From Cupriavidus necator N-1 (GTDB lineage Bacteria; Pseudomonadota; Gammaproteobacteria; Burkholderiales; Burkholderiaceae): DNA of 64,000 nt. The DNA lies in the NCBI RefSeq assembly GCF_000219215.1, contig NC_015726.1, positions 2,356,001 through 2,420,000 of the forward strand. The letters run 5' to 3'. Shown here in pieces: positions 1 to 9,927 of this stretch (the stretch's first letter is position 1; the number at the start of each line of letters is the position of its first letter). The notes under the pieces were generated by a model. That model searched no databases. It was not told where the DNA came from and saw only the letters and a list, made by a program, of their open reading frames with translations. The position numbers and the translations under genes are program-made.

Positions 1-97
1 TCTCGCGTGCGGCGGCTTCGCGTTCTCCTTCGTGCGCGCCCCCGCCGACTTGTTGCGTCGGTACGGCCTGGCCTGCGGCGCGGTCGTGCTCACTCAT
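1..97 (-). CDS. N-terminal fragment of a RodZ-like protein (runs off the left edge)
   Basis: Only the first 32 codons are in the window. They read [10 protein letters not shown]... and are rich in Ala, Gly and Glu, with no domain visible yet. The ATG overlaps the last codons of pilW (ATGAGTGA arrangement), so the two are translationally coupled, and GGAGC lies a few bases before the ATG. In Ralstonia/Cupriavidus-type genomes the gene after pilW is usually a RodZ-like helix-turn-helix membrane protein followed by ispG. That identity is inferred from position only. The visible residues neither confirm nor contradict it. Confidence 0.5.
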   Translation of the reverse strand, partial: MSEHDRAAGQAVPTQQVGGGAHEGEREAAARE

Positions 98-869
98 CCC
101 ATGCTCCTTGTTCGTAGGCGGTCAACTCACGCGAGTCGGGGAAGCGGCTGCGCAGTTGCGCCCCAAGCGCATCCTGCGTGCGGCTGTCGCCCTGACGGTG
201 GGCAATGCGCGCTCCCAGCCAGAGGGATTGCGCATTGACAAATTGGCTGCTGTTGACGCGCTGGACATACTGCCGGGCCTGCGCGAAGTCGCCGCGCCGG
301 TAGAAAACCAGCGCGAGGTTGGTGTTGGCCACCGGGTTGTTGCGGTCGTAGCCGAGCGCGGCCTTCAGGTTCTTTTCCGCTTCGGCGCTGTGGCCCTGGC
401 GCAGCTCGCACGCACCCAGGCTGATCAGCGGCTTGGCGGGGCCGCCTGCGGACGGCGCCGACATCGCGCGCTGCAGCATCGGCACGGCCTCGCCGTAGCG
501 CCCTTCCTGGCACAGGAACCAGCCGTAGTTGTTGAGCAGGTCGCCGTCGTTGGCACGCATCGACACTGCCGTGCGGAAGCTGTCATCAGCCAGCGTCCGC
601 TCATTCATATTCATGTAGATCAGCGCGCGCACATGGTAGGCGTCGGCGAGCGCCGGATCGATGGCAATGGCCTGCTTGATCTCGTCAAGGGCGACCGTGT
701 TCTGGCCGGCCTCCAGATAGTTGGTGGCCAGCTGCAGCCGGATGCCGGCGCGGCGCCTTGCATCGGTCTGGTCGGAAGCGGTCTGGGGATCCTGCGCCGG
801 CGCATGCGGCAACTGGCAGCCGGACAACATCAGCAGCCCCAGCAGGGCCGCAGCGATCAGACGGATCAT
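90..869 (-). CDS. pilW: Type IV pilus biogenesis/stability lipoprotein PilW (PilF-like, TPR)
   Basis: The 259-residue product begins with a lipoprotein signal peptide (hydrophobic residues 4-16, lipobox LSGC with Cys18). Several tetratricopeptide repeats follow, for example the segments around '[20 protein letters not shown]' and '[18 protein letters not shown]'. PilW/PilF lipoproteins act in the outer membrane as pilotins that help the PilQ secretin assemble. The start chosen is the ATG at 869, which overlaps the rlmN stop as ATGA; the open frame runs further upstream, but only as a shadow of rlmN. Its 3' end overlaps the next gene. The family call is strong; the name PilW versus PilF is a matter of convention. 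Confidence 0.9.
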   Translation of the reverse strand: MIRLIAAALLGLLMLSGCQLPHAPAQDPQTASDQTDARRRAGIRLQLATNYLEAGQNTVALDEIKQAIAIDPALADAYHVRALIYMNMNERTLADDSFRTAVSMRANDGDLLNNYGWFLCQEGRYGEAVPMLQRAMSAPSAGGPAKPLISLGACELRQGHSAEAEKNLKAALGYDRNNPVANTNLALVFYRRGDFAQARQYVQRVNSSQFVNAQSLWLGARIAHRQGDSRTQDALGAQLRSRFPDSRELTAYEQGAWDE

Positions 870-2020
870 GCAGGGCGAACCTCCCGAGGCTGGCCGGAAG
901 CAGTGACCGGCACCAGTGGCGTGATCTTGCCGAACTTGCCGCGCTCGGCCAGGCGGGTGCGGTCCTTGACTTCCCCGGCCAACTGGCCGCAGGCGGCGTC
1001 GATATCGTCGCCGCGGGTCTTGCGGATGGTGGTCACGATGCCTGCATCCATCAGCACCTGCGCAAAGCGCCGGATCTGATCGTTGTTGGAACGCTTCAGG
1101 CCCGATTCGGGGAACGGATTGAACGGGATCAGGTTGAACTTGCACGGCACGTCGGCCACAAGCTTCAGCAGTTCCCGCGCATGCTCGACGCCGTCGTTGA
1201 CGCCATCCAGCATGCAGTATTCGAAAGTAATGAAATCGCGCGGCGCGAATTCCAGGTAGCGGCGGCATGCCGCCATCAGTTCGGCCAGCGGGTACTTCTT
1301 GTTCAGCGGCACCAGCACGTCGCGCAGGGCGTCGTTGGACGCGTGCAGCGACACGGCGAGAGCCACCGGGAGATCCTTGGACAGCCGGTCCATCATCGGC
1401 ACCACGCCGGAGGTGGACAGCGTCACGCGGCGGCGCGACAGGCCGTATGCGTTGTCGTCGAGCATCAGGCGCATTGCCGGCACGACGGCGTCGTAGTTCA
1501 GCAGCGGCTCGCCCATGCCCATCATCACCACGTTGGAGATGACGCGGTCATCCTTGGGGCCGCGGCCCAGTTGTTCGCGCATGGCGAACTCTGCCATCCA
1601 CAGCTGGCCGATGATTTCACCGGTGCTGAGGTTGCGCGAAAAACCTTGCTTGCCGGTGGAACAGAACCGGCAGTTGACGGCGCATCCTGCCTGCGAGGAA
1701 ACGCACAGCGTGCCACGCGTTTCCTCGGGGATGTAGACCGTTTCCACCGCGTTGCCCTGGCCGACGTCGAGCAGCCACTTGCGCGTGCCGTCGGCCGACA
1801 GGTTGTCGGTGATGGCGGCAGGCGCGCGGATCTCGGCCCGCGTCGCGAGCTTTTCGCGCAGCGACTTGGCGAGATCCGACATGGCGTCGAAGCGGCTGGC
1901 ACCGTAGTGGTGGATCCAGCGTTGCAGTTGCCGCGCACGGAACGGCTTCTCGCCGAGCTCGCCGCAATAAGCGGTGAGCGCGTCCGCGTCGAGGTCGAGC
2001 AGGTTGACGAGAGCGTTCAT
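866..2020 (-). CDS. rlmN: Dual-specificity RNA methyltransferase RlmN (23S rRNA A2503 / tRNA A37)
   Basis: A radical-SAM enzyme that puts a C2-methyl group on A2503 of 23S rRNA and A37 of some tRNAs. The 384-residue length is normal. The radical-SAM CX3CX2C cluster motif is at Cys113, Cys117 and Cys120 (GCAVNCRFC). The GMGEP-type SAM motif ([14 protein letters not shown]) and a later Cys in '[13 protein letters not shown]' fit the family. It lies 53 nt downstream of ndk and overlaps pilW by 4 nt, giving a likely ndk-rlmN-pilW-rodZ transcription unit, the usual betaproteobacterial order. Confidence 0.97.
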   Translation of the reverse strand: MNALVNLLDLDADALTAYCGELGEKPFRARQLQRWIHHYGASRFDAMSDLAKSLREKLATRAEIRAPAAITDNLSADGTRKWLLDVGQGNAVETVYIPEETRGTLCVSSQAGCAVNCRFCSTGKQGFSRNLSTGEIIGQLWMAEFAMREQLGRGPKDDRVISNVVMMGMGEPLLNYDAVVPAMRLMLDDNAYGLSRRRVTLSTSGVVPMMDRLSKDLPVALAVSLHASNDALRDVLVPLNKKYPLAELMAACRRYLEFAPRDFITFEYCMLDGVNDGVEHARELLKLVADVPCKFNLIPFNPFPESGLKRSNNDQIRRFAQVLMDAGIVTTIRKTRGDDIDAACGQLAGEVKDRTRLAERGKFGKITPLVPVTASGQPREVRPA

Positions 2021-2073
2021 GACGGCAAACTCAGCTTCGGTGTCAGTCTAGTCCTGGCAGCAGCGCCGGACAA

Positions 2074-2499
2074 TCAGCGGCTGTAGACGTTCATGCCCGG
2101 GAAGAAGAATGCCACTTCCACGGCAGCCGTTTCAGCAGCGTCCGAGCCGTGCACGGCGTTGGCGTCGATGCTGTCGGCGAAATCGGCACGGATGGTGCCC
2201 TTCTCGGCCTTCTTCGGGTCGGTGGCGCCCATCAGGTCGCGGTGCTTGGCGATGGCGTTCTCGCCTTCCAGGGCCTGGATAATGACCGGGCCGGAAATCA
2301 TGAAGTCCACCAGGTCCTTGAAGAACGGACGCTCCTTGTGGACAGCGTAGAACTGCTCGGCTTCGCCGCGCGACAGGTGCACCATCTTGGCAGCAACGAT
2401 CTTCAGGCCGGCGGCCTCGAAACGGGCGTAGATCTGGCCAATCACGTTCTTGGCCACGGCATCCGGCTTGATAATCGACAGGGTGCGTTCGATCGCCAT
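2074..2499 (-). CDS. ndk: Nucleoside diphosphate kinase
   Basis: Transfers the gamma phosphate from ATP to nucleoside diphosphates through a phospho-histidine. The product is 141 residues, the standard bacterial length. It begins [15 protein letters not shown], and the active-site histidine motif appears as NAVHGSDA near residue 117. It is the first gene of the minus-strand unit that continues into rlmN. A TAGAAT hexamer on the minus strand (2546-2551) could be its -10 element, but no good -35 is visible. Confidence 0.98.
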   Translation of the reverse strand: MAIERTLSIIKPDAVAKNVIGQIYARFEAAGLKIVAAKMVHLSRGEAEQFYAVHKERPFFKDLVDFMISGPVIIQALEGENAIAKHRDLMGATDPKKAEKGTIRADFADSIDANAVHGSDAAETAAVEVAFFFPGMNVYSR

Positions 2500-2873
2500 G
2501 AAAAACTCCGAAAAATGAAGGGGTTACAAATGGATTAAACATGGGATTCTAGCACGAAGACTATGACCCTTTCGAGGGTCTTCCCTGCTCTGGCGTGTGT
2601 CGAGCCACCCTTGCCGCACAACCCGGCACCAAGTAGATCAAAGGGCACATTACAACCTTGTCATGCCAGGAACACGCCGCCCCGGCTAACATCCAATGTG
2701 AGCGGCACCGAACGGGCGCGAAGCATGTGCGAGGTGACTCCTGGGTTACCCCGCCCTTGCAATTCGATCTCCCAGGTGCCACATTGACGATGGTTCCGTC
2801 CGGGTTCCATACGAATCTTCGCATCCGAAGCCTCGCAGCCCCGGCGCCTCACCGTTTTGAGACAGGAGTCACC
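2500..2873. other. Divergent intergenic region between ndk and the BI-1 gene
   Basis: No convincing gene is seen in these 374 nt. The region must hold both divergent promoters. Visible items: a minus-strand TAGAAT at 2546-2551, a perfect 6-bp hairpin with a TTCG loop at 2565-2580 that has no T-tract, and AGGAG at 2863-2867 serving the BI-1 gene. Open frames in either direction here have no family features. Confidence 0.5.
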
Positions 2874-3578
2874 ATGGATAACAAGCTGAACACCTACGGT
2901 TTCGGCAACAGTGCGTCGACCGTCACTGACGTCGTCGTTCGCAACCGGGTCTTGCGCAACACTTACTGGCTGCTGGCCCTCTCGATGATCCCCACCGTGC
3001 TCGGCGCGTGGATCGGCGTGGCCACCGGCTTCAGCTTCATGGCGGGCAGCCCCGGCCTGTCGCTGATCCTGTTCCTGGGCATCGCGTTCGGGTTCTTCTA
3101 CGGCATCGAGAAGACCAAGAACAGCAGCATGGGCGTGGTTCTGCTACTGGCCTTCACCTTCTTCATGGGCCTGATGCTGTCGCGCCTGATCGGCGCGACG
3201 CTGCAGTTCTCGAACGGGCCGGCGCTGATCATGTATGCCTTTGGCGGCACGGCGGCGGTGTTCGGCACGATGGCCACCATCGCCACGGTCAGCAAGCGTG
3301 ATTTCTCCGGCCTGGGCAAATTCCTGTTCGTCGGCGTGGTCCTGCTGATCCTGGCCAGCGTCGCCAATATCTGGCTGCAACTGCCCTCGCTGATGATCAC
3401 GGTGTCGGTGATCGCCATCGGCATCTTCTCGGCGTACATCCTGTTCGATGTGCAGCGCGTGGTGAACGGCGGCGAAACCAACTACATCACCGCCACGCTG
3501 GCGATCTACCTGGACGTGTACAACGTCTTCGTCAACCTGCTGGCGCTGCTGGGCATCTTCGGCGGCAGCCGCGACTGA
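2874..3578 (+). CDS. Bax inhibitor-1/YccA (TMBIM) family membrane protein
   Basis: The 234-residue inner-membrane protein has about seven hydrophobic segments (for example NTYWLLALSMIPTVLGAWIG, LSLILFLGIAFGFFYGI, MGVVLLLAFTFFMGLML). It ends with the family's loop-rich 'YLDVYNVFVNLLALLGIFGG'. YccA in E. coli modulates FtsH proteolysis; other members leak Ca2+ or H+. The ATG at 2874 has AGGAG seven bases upstream; the frame continues upstream, but without coding character. A strong terminator follows at 3602-3627. The exact role here is unknown. Confidence 0.9.
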   Translation: MDNKLNTYGFGNSASTVTDVVVRNRVLRNTYWLLALSMIPTVLGAWIGVATGFSFMAGSPGLSLILFLGIAFGFFYGIEKTKNSSMGVVLLLAFTFFMGLMLSRLIGATLQFSNGPALIMYAFGGTAAVFGTMATIATVSKRDFSGLGKFLFVGVVLLILASVANIWLQLPSLMITVSVIAIGIFSAYILFDVQRVVNGGETNYITATLAIYLDVYNVFVNLLALLGIFGGSRD

Positions 3579-3601
3579 CGGCAACCTCCCCTGCAGCATG
3601 A

Positions 3602-3627
3602 AAAAACCGGCCTGATGGCCGGTTTTT
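3602..3627. terminator. Bidirectional intrinsic terminator between the BI-1 gene and rlmD
   Basis: AAAAACCGGCC and GGCCGGTTTTT form a perfect 11-bp inverted repeat around a TGAT loop. With A- and T-tracts on both sides it can stop transcription of both convergent genes. Confidence 0.9.
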
Positions 3628-3647
3628 CTTTGGTGCGCCCGCCGCGA

Positions 3648-5105
3648 TCAGCCGCGATCGAACACCGCGATCGACTCCACGTGCGAGGTATGCGGGAACA
3701 TGTTGACCACGCCCGCGCCAGCGAGCCGGTAGCCCGCCTCGTGCACCAGCAGGCCGGCGTCGCGCGCCAGTGTGGCGGGACTGCACGAGACATAGACGAT
3801 GCGCTGCGGCAGCACGTCGCTGCCTTGCTGCGCCAGTTCGCCCAGCGCCTTGCACACGGCCAGCGCGCCTTCGCGCGGCGGATCGACCAGCCAGCGGTCG
3901 AAGCGGCCCAGCGCGGCAATGTCCTCGGTCGTGACTTCAAACAGGTTGCGGCATGCAAACTCGGTCCTGGCCGCCAGCCCGTTGTATTCGGCGTTGGCCA
4001 GCGCACGCATGGTCAGCGCCTCGCTGCCTTCGATGCCCATCACCGACTTGCCCTGCGTGGCCAGCGGCAGCGTGAAGTTGCCGATGCCGCAGAACAGGTC
4101 GAGCAGGCGGTCCTGCGGCTGCGCGTCCAGCAAACGCAGCGCGCGGCCGATCAGCACGCGGTTGATCTGATGGTTCACCTGGGTGAAGTCGGTCGGCTTG
4201 AACGGCATGCGGATGCCGAATTCCGGCAGCGTATAGGCCAACTCGGCATCGGCCGGGTAGAACGGATAGACCGTATCCGGGCCCTTGGGCTGGAGCCAGA
4301 ACTGCACCCGGTGCTGGTCGGCGAAGGCGCGCAGCAGGTCCTTGTCGGCATCGGTCAGCGGCTCCAGGATGCGCAGCACCAGCGCGGTGACTTCCTGCCC
4401 CACGGCCAGCTCGATCTGCGGCATGCGGTCGCGGATCGACAGACCGCCGACCAGTTCGCGCAGCGGCACCAGCATGGCCGACACATGCGGCGGCAGGATC
4501 TCGCAACGGGTCATGTCGGCCACATAGCTGCTCTTGCGCTCATGGAAGCCGACCAGCACCCCGCCCTTCTTGGCCACGTGGCGCACGGTCAGGCGCGCGC
4601 GGTAGCGATAGCCCCAGTCCGGCCCGGCGATCGGGCGGAACACCACGTCGGGCTTCACCTTGGACAGGTGCCACAGGTTGTCTTCCAGCACGCGCTGCTT
4701 GATCGCCAGCTGGGCGCGCGAATCGAGATGCTGCATCGAGCACCCGCCGCAGACCCCAAAATGCTGGCAGCCGGGCTTCACGCGCATCACCGATTCCTGC
4801 CGGACCTCGACCAGATGGGCCTGCTCGTAGCTGGGCTTGCGGCGAAAGCTGCGGTAGCTGACGGTCTCGCCGGGCAGCGCACCCTCGACGAAGATCACCT
4901 TGCCGGGCGTGCCGTCCTCGTTCACCAGCCGGCCAACGCCGCGGGCCTCCATATCGAGGCTGTCGATCGACACCACGGGATCGGCCGCGGGGGCACCAGC
5001 GTCGGCGCGGACACGGGACTCTTTTGCGGCGGGAGCAGCACCTTGATCGGCAACAGCGGCCGGGGCTGCCGGCGTTTCTTGTGGGGAGGACACGGCTTGG
5101 GACAC
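3648..5105 (-). CDS. rlmD: 23S rRNA (uracil-1939-C5)-methyltransferase RlmD
   Basis: Methylates U1939 of 23S rRNA. The 485-residue product has an Ala/Pro-rich N-terminus and a TRAM-like segment at about residues 45-105. The iron-sulfur cysteines follow at Cys113, Cys119 and Cys122 ([10 protein letters not shown]). The SAM-binding motif is [12 protein letters not shown] and the catalytic cysteine sits in [13 protein letters not shown] near the C-terminus. It is convergent with the BI-1 gene and divergent from the EEP-family gene, with about 98 nt between the two starts. Confidence 0.95.
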   Translation of the reverse strand: MSQAVSSPQETPAAPAAVADQGAAPAAKESRVRADAGAPAADPVVSIDSLDMEARGVGRLVNEDGTPGKVIFVEGALPGETVSYRSFRRKPSYEQAHLVEVRQESVMRVKPGCQHFGVCGGCSMQHLDSRAQLAIKQRVLEDNLWHLSKVKPDVVFRPIAGPDWGYRYRARLTVRHVAKKGGVLVGFHERKSSYVADMTRCEILPPHVSAMLVPLRELVGGLSIRDRMPQIELAVGQEVTALVLRILEPLTDADKDLLRAFADQHRVQFWLQPKGPDTVYPFYPADAELAYTLPEFGIRMPFKPTDFTQVNHQINRVLIGRALRLLDAQPQDRLLDLFCGIGNFTLPLATQGKSVMGIEGSEALTMRALANAEYNGLAARTEFACRNLFEVTTEDIAALGRFDRWLVDPPREGALAVCKALGELAQQGSDVLPQRIVYVSCSPATLARDAGLLVHEAGYRLAGAGVVNMFPHTSHVESIAVFDRG

Positions 5106-5203
5106 CAGACGAAACCTGACGTATTGTTTTGCGAAAGCGGGATTGTATGCCAGACCGGGCCCGCACCGGTGGCAGCAGCCTGACGATACAACGGAGACAG
5201 CAA

Positions 5204-6061
5204 ATGGAACTGATTTCCTGGAATATCCAGTGGGGCCGAGGCGCCGACGGTCATGTCGACCTGGGGCGCCAGGTCAACACCCTGCGCGGCATTGCCGACG
5301 CTGATGTCATCTGCCTGCAGGAGGTCACGCGCGGGTTCGGCGAACTGCGCGGCAGCCCGGGTGAAGACCAGGTGGCGGAGTTGACCGCCTTGCTGCCCGG
5401 CTACCACCTGCTCTACGCGCCAGGTGTCGACCGCCGCACCGCCACCGGAGGGCGCAAGCAGTTCGGCAACCTGATCGCCACACGCCTGCCGGTGCGCGAA
5501 GTCTTCCGCCATGCCTTGCCCTGGCCGGCGGACCCGCAGGTCGCCTCGATGCCGCGCGTGGCGCTGGAAGCCACGGTCGAAGTCGACGGCACCCGGCCGC
5601 TGCGCGTGATCTGCACGCACCTGGAGTATTACTCATCACACCAGCGCGCCGCGCAGGCCGAAGCCTTGCGCACCTGGCACGCCGAAGCCTGCGACCATGC
5701 GCGCCGCCCGGGCCGCAGCGAGAAATGGCCGGGCCCGTTCACACCCGAGCCGCGCCCGGCCGAGGCCGTCCTGTGCGGCGACTTCAACAGCAAACCCGAC
5801 GATATCGCCTACCGCCGCGTGCTCGAGCCCTTTGACGACGCCACGCCGCCCTGGCGCGATGCCTGGCTGCACACGCACCCAGGCCAGCCGCATGCGCCGA
5901 CCTGCGCCCTGTACGACAAGGAGCAATGGCCGGAGGCGCCGTTCGCCTGCGATTTCATGTTCGTGACGGAGAATCTCGCCGGGCGTGTCCGGCGCTGCGA
6001 GGTCGATGCCGATACGGCCGACTCGGACCACCAGCCGATCCTGCTGTCGCTGGATCTGTGA
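5204..6061 (+). CDS. Endonuclease/exonuclease/phosphatase (EEP) family hydrolase
   Basis: The 285-residue product shows the EEP fold motifs in order: LISWNIQWG at the start, ICLQEV near residue 43, the catalytic [10 protein letters not shown] near 195, and the final [12 protein letters not shown]. This superfamily includes metal-dependent nucleases and phosphodiesterases; the substrate cannot be read from sequence. ATG 5204 is preceded by GGAGAC at a good distance; a longer frame from 5129 has no such site. It is convergent with the exonuclease gene at 6089. Confidence 0.85.
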   Translation: MELISWNIQWGRGADGHVDLGRQVNTLRGIADADVICLQEVTRGFGELRGSPGEDQVAELTALLPGYHLLYAPGVDRRTATGGRKQFGNLIATRLPVREVFRHALPWPADPQVASMPRVALEATVEVDGTRPLRVICTHLEYYSSHQRAAQAEALRTWHAEACDHARRPGRSEKWPGPFTPEPRPAEAVLCGDFNSKPDDIAYRRVLEPFDDATPPWRDAWLHTHPGQPHAPTCALYDKEQWPEAPFACDFMFVTENLAGRVRRCEVDADTADSDHQPILLSLDL

Positions 6062-6088
6062 ATCCGTGTCGGCGCGTCTGCGGCGTCC

Positions 6089-6928
6089 TCAGTCTTCGAG
6101 GTCTTCGGCTTCGGGCGTGAGACGCTGCAGCCGGAATGCCTGCAGGTATTCCATCCACTGCTCGCCGGGCAGCTCGGCCAATGATTCCTGGACGAATTCC
6201 ATCTCAACGTCGAACTCGCGCGGCGACATGCCGCCGCGCATCAGCTGGAAGCGGCAGTACATCAGGTAGGTGTTGACGACGTCGGTCTCGCAGTAGGCGC
6301 GGATCTCGTCGAGCTGGCCAGCCTGGAACGCCTGCCAGACCTTGCTGCCGTCCATCCCCATCTTGCCTGGGAAGCCGCACAGCTTGGCCAGATCATCCAG
6401 CGGCGCGCTGGCGCGGGGCTGGTACATGGCCAGCAGGTCCATCAGGTCCAGGTGCCGCATGTGGTAGCGGCTGATGTAGTTGTTCCACTTGAAGTCGCGG
6501 CTGTCGTCGTCGCGGCCCTCGCCCATTTCCCAGTAGCGCGGCGCGGTGACACCGTTGACCAGGCCGCGGTAGTGCAGCACCGGCAGGTCGAAGCCGCCGC
6601 CGTTCCATGAAACCAGTTGCGGACTGTAGCGCGCGATCAGTTCATAGAACTTCTGGATCAGCGTGGCCTCGCCGTCTTCCGGCGTACCCAGCGAGCCGAC
6701 GTGGAACACCGCCGAGCCATCGCGGTGCGTGCGGCGCAGCACGCAGGAAATCGCGGCGATGCGTTGCAGGTAGTGCGGGAGAAAATCGCTGCCGGTCTTT
6801 TCGCGGCGGGCGGCAAACGCATGCTCGGCGACTTCGGCGTCGCTCATCGCATCGGGATGGTCATGCAAACGGCGCAGGCCGGCAACATCGGGAATGGTCT
6901 CGATGTCGAATACCAGCACAGGGGTCAT
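6089..6928 (-). CDS. Predicted 3'-5' exonuclease, DNA polymerase B-like DEDD type
   Basis: The 279-residue product starts [14 protein letters not shown], the Exo I motif of DEDD exonucleases (Asp8, Glu10). The Exo II region appears as [13 protein letters not shown], and later acidic residues ([13 protein letters not shown]) fit Exo III. It matches the 'predicted 3'-5' exonuclease related to PolB exonuclease domain' family. The start overlaps the rpoS stop (ATGA), so it is co-translated as the last gene of the surE-pcm-nlpD-rpoS unit. Function in the cell is not established. Confidence 0.85.
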   Translation of the reverse strand: MTPVLVFDIETIPDVAGLRRLHDHPDAMSDAEVAEHAFAARREKTGSDFLPHYLQRIAAISCVLRRTHRDGSAVFHVGSLGTPEDGEATLIQKFYELIARYSPQLVSWNGGGFDLPVLHYRGLVNGVTAPRYWEMGEGRDDDSRDFKWNNYISRYHMRHLDLMDLLAMYQPRASAPLDDLAKLCGFPGKMGMDGSKVWQAFQAGQLDEIRAYCETDVVNTYLMYCRFQLMRGGMSPREFDVEMEFVQESLAELPGEQWMEYLQAFRLQRLTPEAEDLED

Positions 6929-8103
6929 AGAACGGCGTCCTTCCTGACACCTTGCGAAGCGAAATGCCGCTTGAGCTTGACCAGCGCCTCCTGCTGGATC
7001 TGGCGCACGCGCTCGCGCGTGAGGCCCATTTCCTCGGCGAGCTCTTCCAGCGTGGCGGGCTCGATATGGTTGAGGCCGAAGCGGCGCTCCACCACATAGC
7101 GATGCTTTTCCGACAGGCGCGCCAGCCAGAGCTTCATCAGCCCTTCCAGCTCGCGGTGGGCCACCTCCTGGTCGGGGGCGGCGTTGTGCTCGTCGGAGAG
7201 GAAATCCAGGAGGCTCGAGCCGGGATCGAGATCGAACGGCGTATCGAGCGAGGTGGTATGTTCGTTGAGTGCCAAGACGTCCTGCACTTCGTCCGGCGTC
7301 TTGCCCAGCAGGTGGGCGATGTCTTCCAGGCTGGCGTCGCGCCCGTCGGTGCCGCCCTTCTCCAGATGGCGCTTGGCGCGCAGCACCTGGTTGAGTTCGC
7401 GGATCACGTGAACCGGCAGGCGGACCGTGCGCGCCTGGTTCATGATGGCGCGCTCGATGCTCTGGCGGATCCACCAGGTCGCGTACGTCGAGAAGCGGAA
7501 ACCGCGCGACGGATCGAATTTTTCAATCGCGTGCATCAGGCCCAGGTTGCCTTCCTCGATCAGGTCGAGCAGCGGCACGCCGCGATTGAGGTAGCCCTTG
7601 GCGATGCTGACCACCAGCCGCAGGTTGCGCTCGATCATGACCTGGCGCGCGGCAAAGTCGCCGTCCTTGGCCAGCGTGGAGAAATGCAGTTCTTCCGGCG
7701 CGGACAAGAGCGGCTTGATGCTGATGCGGTTCAGGTAGTGCTGGACGGTATCCGCGGCCAGCTCGGTATGCAGCACGGTGCGGAAATCATCATGCTCGGG
7801 GGCGGCGCCGTCGGTGCCATTTTCCGCGCTCTCTTCTTCCTCGTCTTCCGACTCGTCCTCTTCGTCGTCGCGCACGATGCGCTCGTTGTCGTCGGCGAGC
7901 AGGTCGGCCTCGCGCAGGCCCACCGAAGCGGACGTGGCGATGGGCTCGTCGGTCACGGGAATCAGTTCGGCGGCGAGATCAGGCTCGAAGCCTTCGGCAT
8001 CGGCGCGCGCGTCGGGATGTGCCACACCAGCCTTCACTTCCGGCTGCTTGGGACGGCGAGCCCTGCTGACGGTTCCGGAGGAGACAGTTTTCTGGCGTGG
8101 CAT
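6925..8103 (-). CDS. rpoS: RNA polymerase sigma factor RpoS (sigma-38)
   Basis: Master sigma factor for stationary phase and general stress. Region 2 is clear ([20 protein letters not shown], then [14 protein letters not shown]), region 3 follows, and the region 4 helix-turn-helix is near the end ([16 protein letters not shown]). At 392 residues it is about 60 longer than E. coli RpoS; the extra length is an acidic N-terminal segment ([14 protein letters not shown] near residues 75-90). It sits directly after nlpD, as in gammaproteobacteria, where the main rpoS promoter lies inside nlpD. No promoter was pinned down here. Confidence 0.96.
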   Translation of the reverse strand: MPRQKTVSSGTVSRARRPKQPEVKAGVAHPDARADAEGFEPDLAAELIPVTDEPIATSASVGLREADLLADDNERIVRDDEEDESEDEEEESAENGTDGAAPEHDDFRTVLHTELAADTVQHYLNRISIKPLLSAPEELHFSTLAKDGDFAARQVMIERNLRLVVSIAKGYLNRGVPLLDLIEEGNLGLMHAIEKFDPSRGFRFSTYATWWIRQSIERAIMNQARTVRLPVHVIRELNQVLRAKRHLEKGGTDGRDASLEDIAHLLGKTPDEVQDVLALNEHTTSLDTPFDLDPGSSLLDFLSDEHNAAPDQEVAHRELEGLMKLWLARLSEKHRYVVERRFGLNHIEPATLEELAEEMGLTRERVRQIQQEALVKLKRHFASQGVRKDAVL

Positions 8104-8109
8104 GAACCC

Positions 8110-8970
8110 TCACTGTGGCGGCAGGTACCGCATCGGATCAACCGGTTTTCCGTTCTTGCGAACTTCGAAGTGAAGCTTTACCCGGTCGGTATCGCTGTTG
8201 CCCATCTCCGCAATCTTCTGGCCCTTTCGGACCGCGGATTGCTCAGCCACGAGCACCTTGTCGTTGTGCCCGTAAGCAGTAAGAAATGTCTCATTGTGTT
8301 TGATGATGACAAGATTCCCGTAGCCGCGCAAGGGGCCAACGTGAATCACCCGGCCATCGTCCGCGGCCAGCACCGCATCGCCCTTCTTGCCCGCAATATC
8401 GATGCCTTTATTGCCCTTGTCGTCGAATTTCCCGACCGTCTGGCCGGTTGCCGGCCAGGCCAGCTTCATCGCGCCATCGGCGACCGGTGCCGCGGCCGCG
8501 GCGGGCGCGGCGGGCGTTGCCGCGGGCGCCGAAGCGGCCGCAGCCGGGGCCACCGGCGTGGCGGCCGGGCGGGCCTGGTCTATCGGCTGCGCCTGCACCG
8601 TGCCCGGCGCCACCGGCATGGTGGCCACGCCAGGCGCAGTGTTGACGTCGGCACCCGGCGGCACGATGCGCAGCAGCTGGCCGACCTCGATCTGGTTCAC
8701 ATTGCTCAGATTGTTCCACGTTGCCACATCGCGATACGACTGGCCGTTCTCCAGCGCGATACGGTAAAGGGTATCGCCTCGCTTGACCCGATAGTATCCG
8801 GGGGGCGCCGGTTCCAGCGTCGCGGCCGTGGTACCGGAAGTGGAGGTACGGTCAACCACGGGTGCCGGCATCGGCGAATTGGCGCAGGCGGCCAGCAGGG
8901 CCGTCAGCGCCGAGGCCGCAAAAAGTTGTCCGGCGCGTGCGAAATATTGCGATTTCACGATGTTGTGCAT
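8110..8970 (-). CDS. nlpD: Murein hydrolase activator NlpD (LysM + degenerate M23)
   Basis: The 286-residue lipoprotein has lipobox LAAC near residue 29 and one LysM domain (YRVKRGDTLYRIAL... through QLLRIV). An Ala/Pro-rich linker and a C-terminal LytM/M23 domain follow. The zinc-binding His of the HxxxD motif is absent (GNKGIDIAGKKG) and the HxH motif reads KLHFEVR. The domain is therefore probably inactive, as in E. coli NlpD, which activates the amidase AmiC at the septum. It lies 6 nt upstream of rpoS and 8 nt downstream of pcm. Confidence 0.95.
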   Translation of the reverse strand: MHNIVKSQYFARAGQLFAASALTALLAACANSPMPAPVVDRTSTSGTTAATLEPAPPGYYRVKRGDTLYRIALENGQSYRDVATWNNLSNVNQIEVGQLLRIVPPGADVNTAPGVATMPVAPGTVQAQPIDQARPAATPVAPAAAASAPAATPAAPAAAAAPVADGAMKLAWPATGQTVGKFDDKGNKGIDIAGKKGDAVLAADDGRVIHVGPLRGYGNLVIIKHNETFLTAYGHNDKVLVAEQSAVRKGQKIAEMGNSDTDRVKLHFEVRKNGKPVDPMRYLPPQ

Positions 8971-8978
8971 AGTTCGAC

Positions 8979-9899
8979 TCAGATGGTGCCCGATTTTAAG
9001 GGCACAAAGAAAACGGCTTCAAGCGCGGTTCTGTGAAAGCGATGGCGGTTGCGCCGCTCGATCAGCAACAGCTGCTGCGTGACGGTCTGGCCCGGCACGC
9101 CCGCCGGCGGCATCACCGCCACCGGGGCGATCAGGCGCCCGCCGATGGCCAGTTGCTCAAGCAGCGCCTCGGGCACCTCCATGCCGGCCGCGGCCAGGAT
9201 GATGGCCGAAAACGGCGCCGCCTGGGGCAGCCCCAACATGCCGTCGCCGTAGTGCAGGCGCAGGTTGGGCACGCGCAGCGGCCGCAGGTTCGCCTTGGCC
9301 TGCTCGTGCAGCGGGCGGATGCGCTCGATCGAGAAGACTTCGCGCGCCACCTGGCTCAGCACCGCGGCCTGATAGCCGCAGCCGGTGCCGATCTCGAGCA
9401 CGCGCTCCAGCGGCGCGTCGGCGGGCAGGCCCTCGCGCAGCAGCTCGATCATGCGCGCCACCACCGACGGCTTGGAAATGGTCTGCTGGTGGCCGATCGG
9501 CAGCGCGGCGTCCTCATACGCCTGCGATGCCAGTCCCGGCTCGACGAACAGGTGGCGTGGCACGGTGGCGATGGCCGACAGCACGCGCTCGTCGCGGATG
9601 CCCGCGGCACGCAGCCGCGCCGCCAGCGCCACGCGCGCGCGCGCCGAGGCCATGCCGCCGCCGCCCGCGGTGGCCGCCGAGGCGCGTTGCTCGACCGCAC
9701 TTGCAGGCACCGGCGCGGGCGCCGGTGCGGCGGTGCGTGGCAGGCGCGGCTTGGCCGGCTTGGCTGGCGTGGGCGTGGGCGCGGCCGGCCGCGGCGTGCC
9801 CACGGCAGGCATGCCGGCAGTGCGGGCCGGTGCGGGCTTGCGCTCGACTACGGCATCGAGCGGCAGCGGAAACTTGTTGCGACGGGGCGTGGAACTCAT
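8979..9899 (-). CDS. pcm: Protein-L-isoaspartate O-methyltransferase
   Basis: Repairs isoaspartyl residues in aged proteins using SAM. Motif I is [14 protein letters not shown], and the substrate region '[32 protein letters not shown]' is typical. At 306 residues it is about 90 longer than E. coli Pcm because of an Ala/Pro-rich extension (residues 1-80). The family domain begins at about residue 83, where an internal Met could be an alternative start. It is third in line after surE with a 28-nt gap. Confidence 0.93.
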   Translation of the reverse strand: MSSTPRRNKFPLPLDAVVERKPAPARTAGMPAVGTPRPAAPTPTPAKPAKPRLPRTAAPAPAPVPASAVEQRASAATAGGGGMASARARVALAARLRAAGIRDERVLSAIATVPRHLFVEPGLASQAYEDAALPIGHQQTISKPSVVARMIELLREGLPADAPLERVLEIGTGCGYQAAVLSQVAREVFSIERIRPLHEQAKANLRPLRVPNLRLHYGDGMLGLPQAAPFSAIILAAAGMEVPEALLEQLAIGGRLIAPVAVMPPAGVPGQTVTQQLLLIERRNRHRFHRTALEAVFFVPLKSGTI

Positions 9900-9927
9900 C
9901 GGGGGCGCGACACTGCGGATCGGTGGC

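Noticed and set aside
2565..2580. GACCCT-TTCG-AGGGTC hairpin as a terminator
   Set aside because: No T-tract on either strand and it sits in a promoter region, not after a gene.
2561..2824. 87-codon minus-strand frame and 74-codon plus-strand frame between ndk and BI-1
   Set aside because: No ribosome site, no domain, mixed composition; the region is needed for divergent promoters.
6952..9036. 694-codon open frame on the plus strand, antisense to rpoS and nlpD
   Set aside because: Long antisense frames are common in GC-rich genes; rpoS and nlpD have clear domains and this frame has none.
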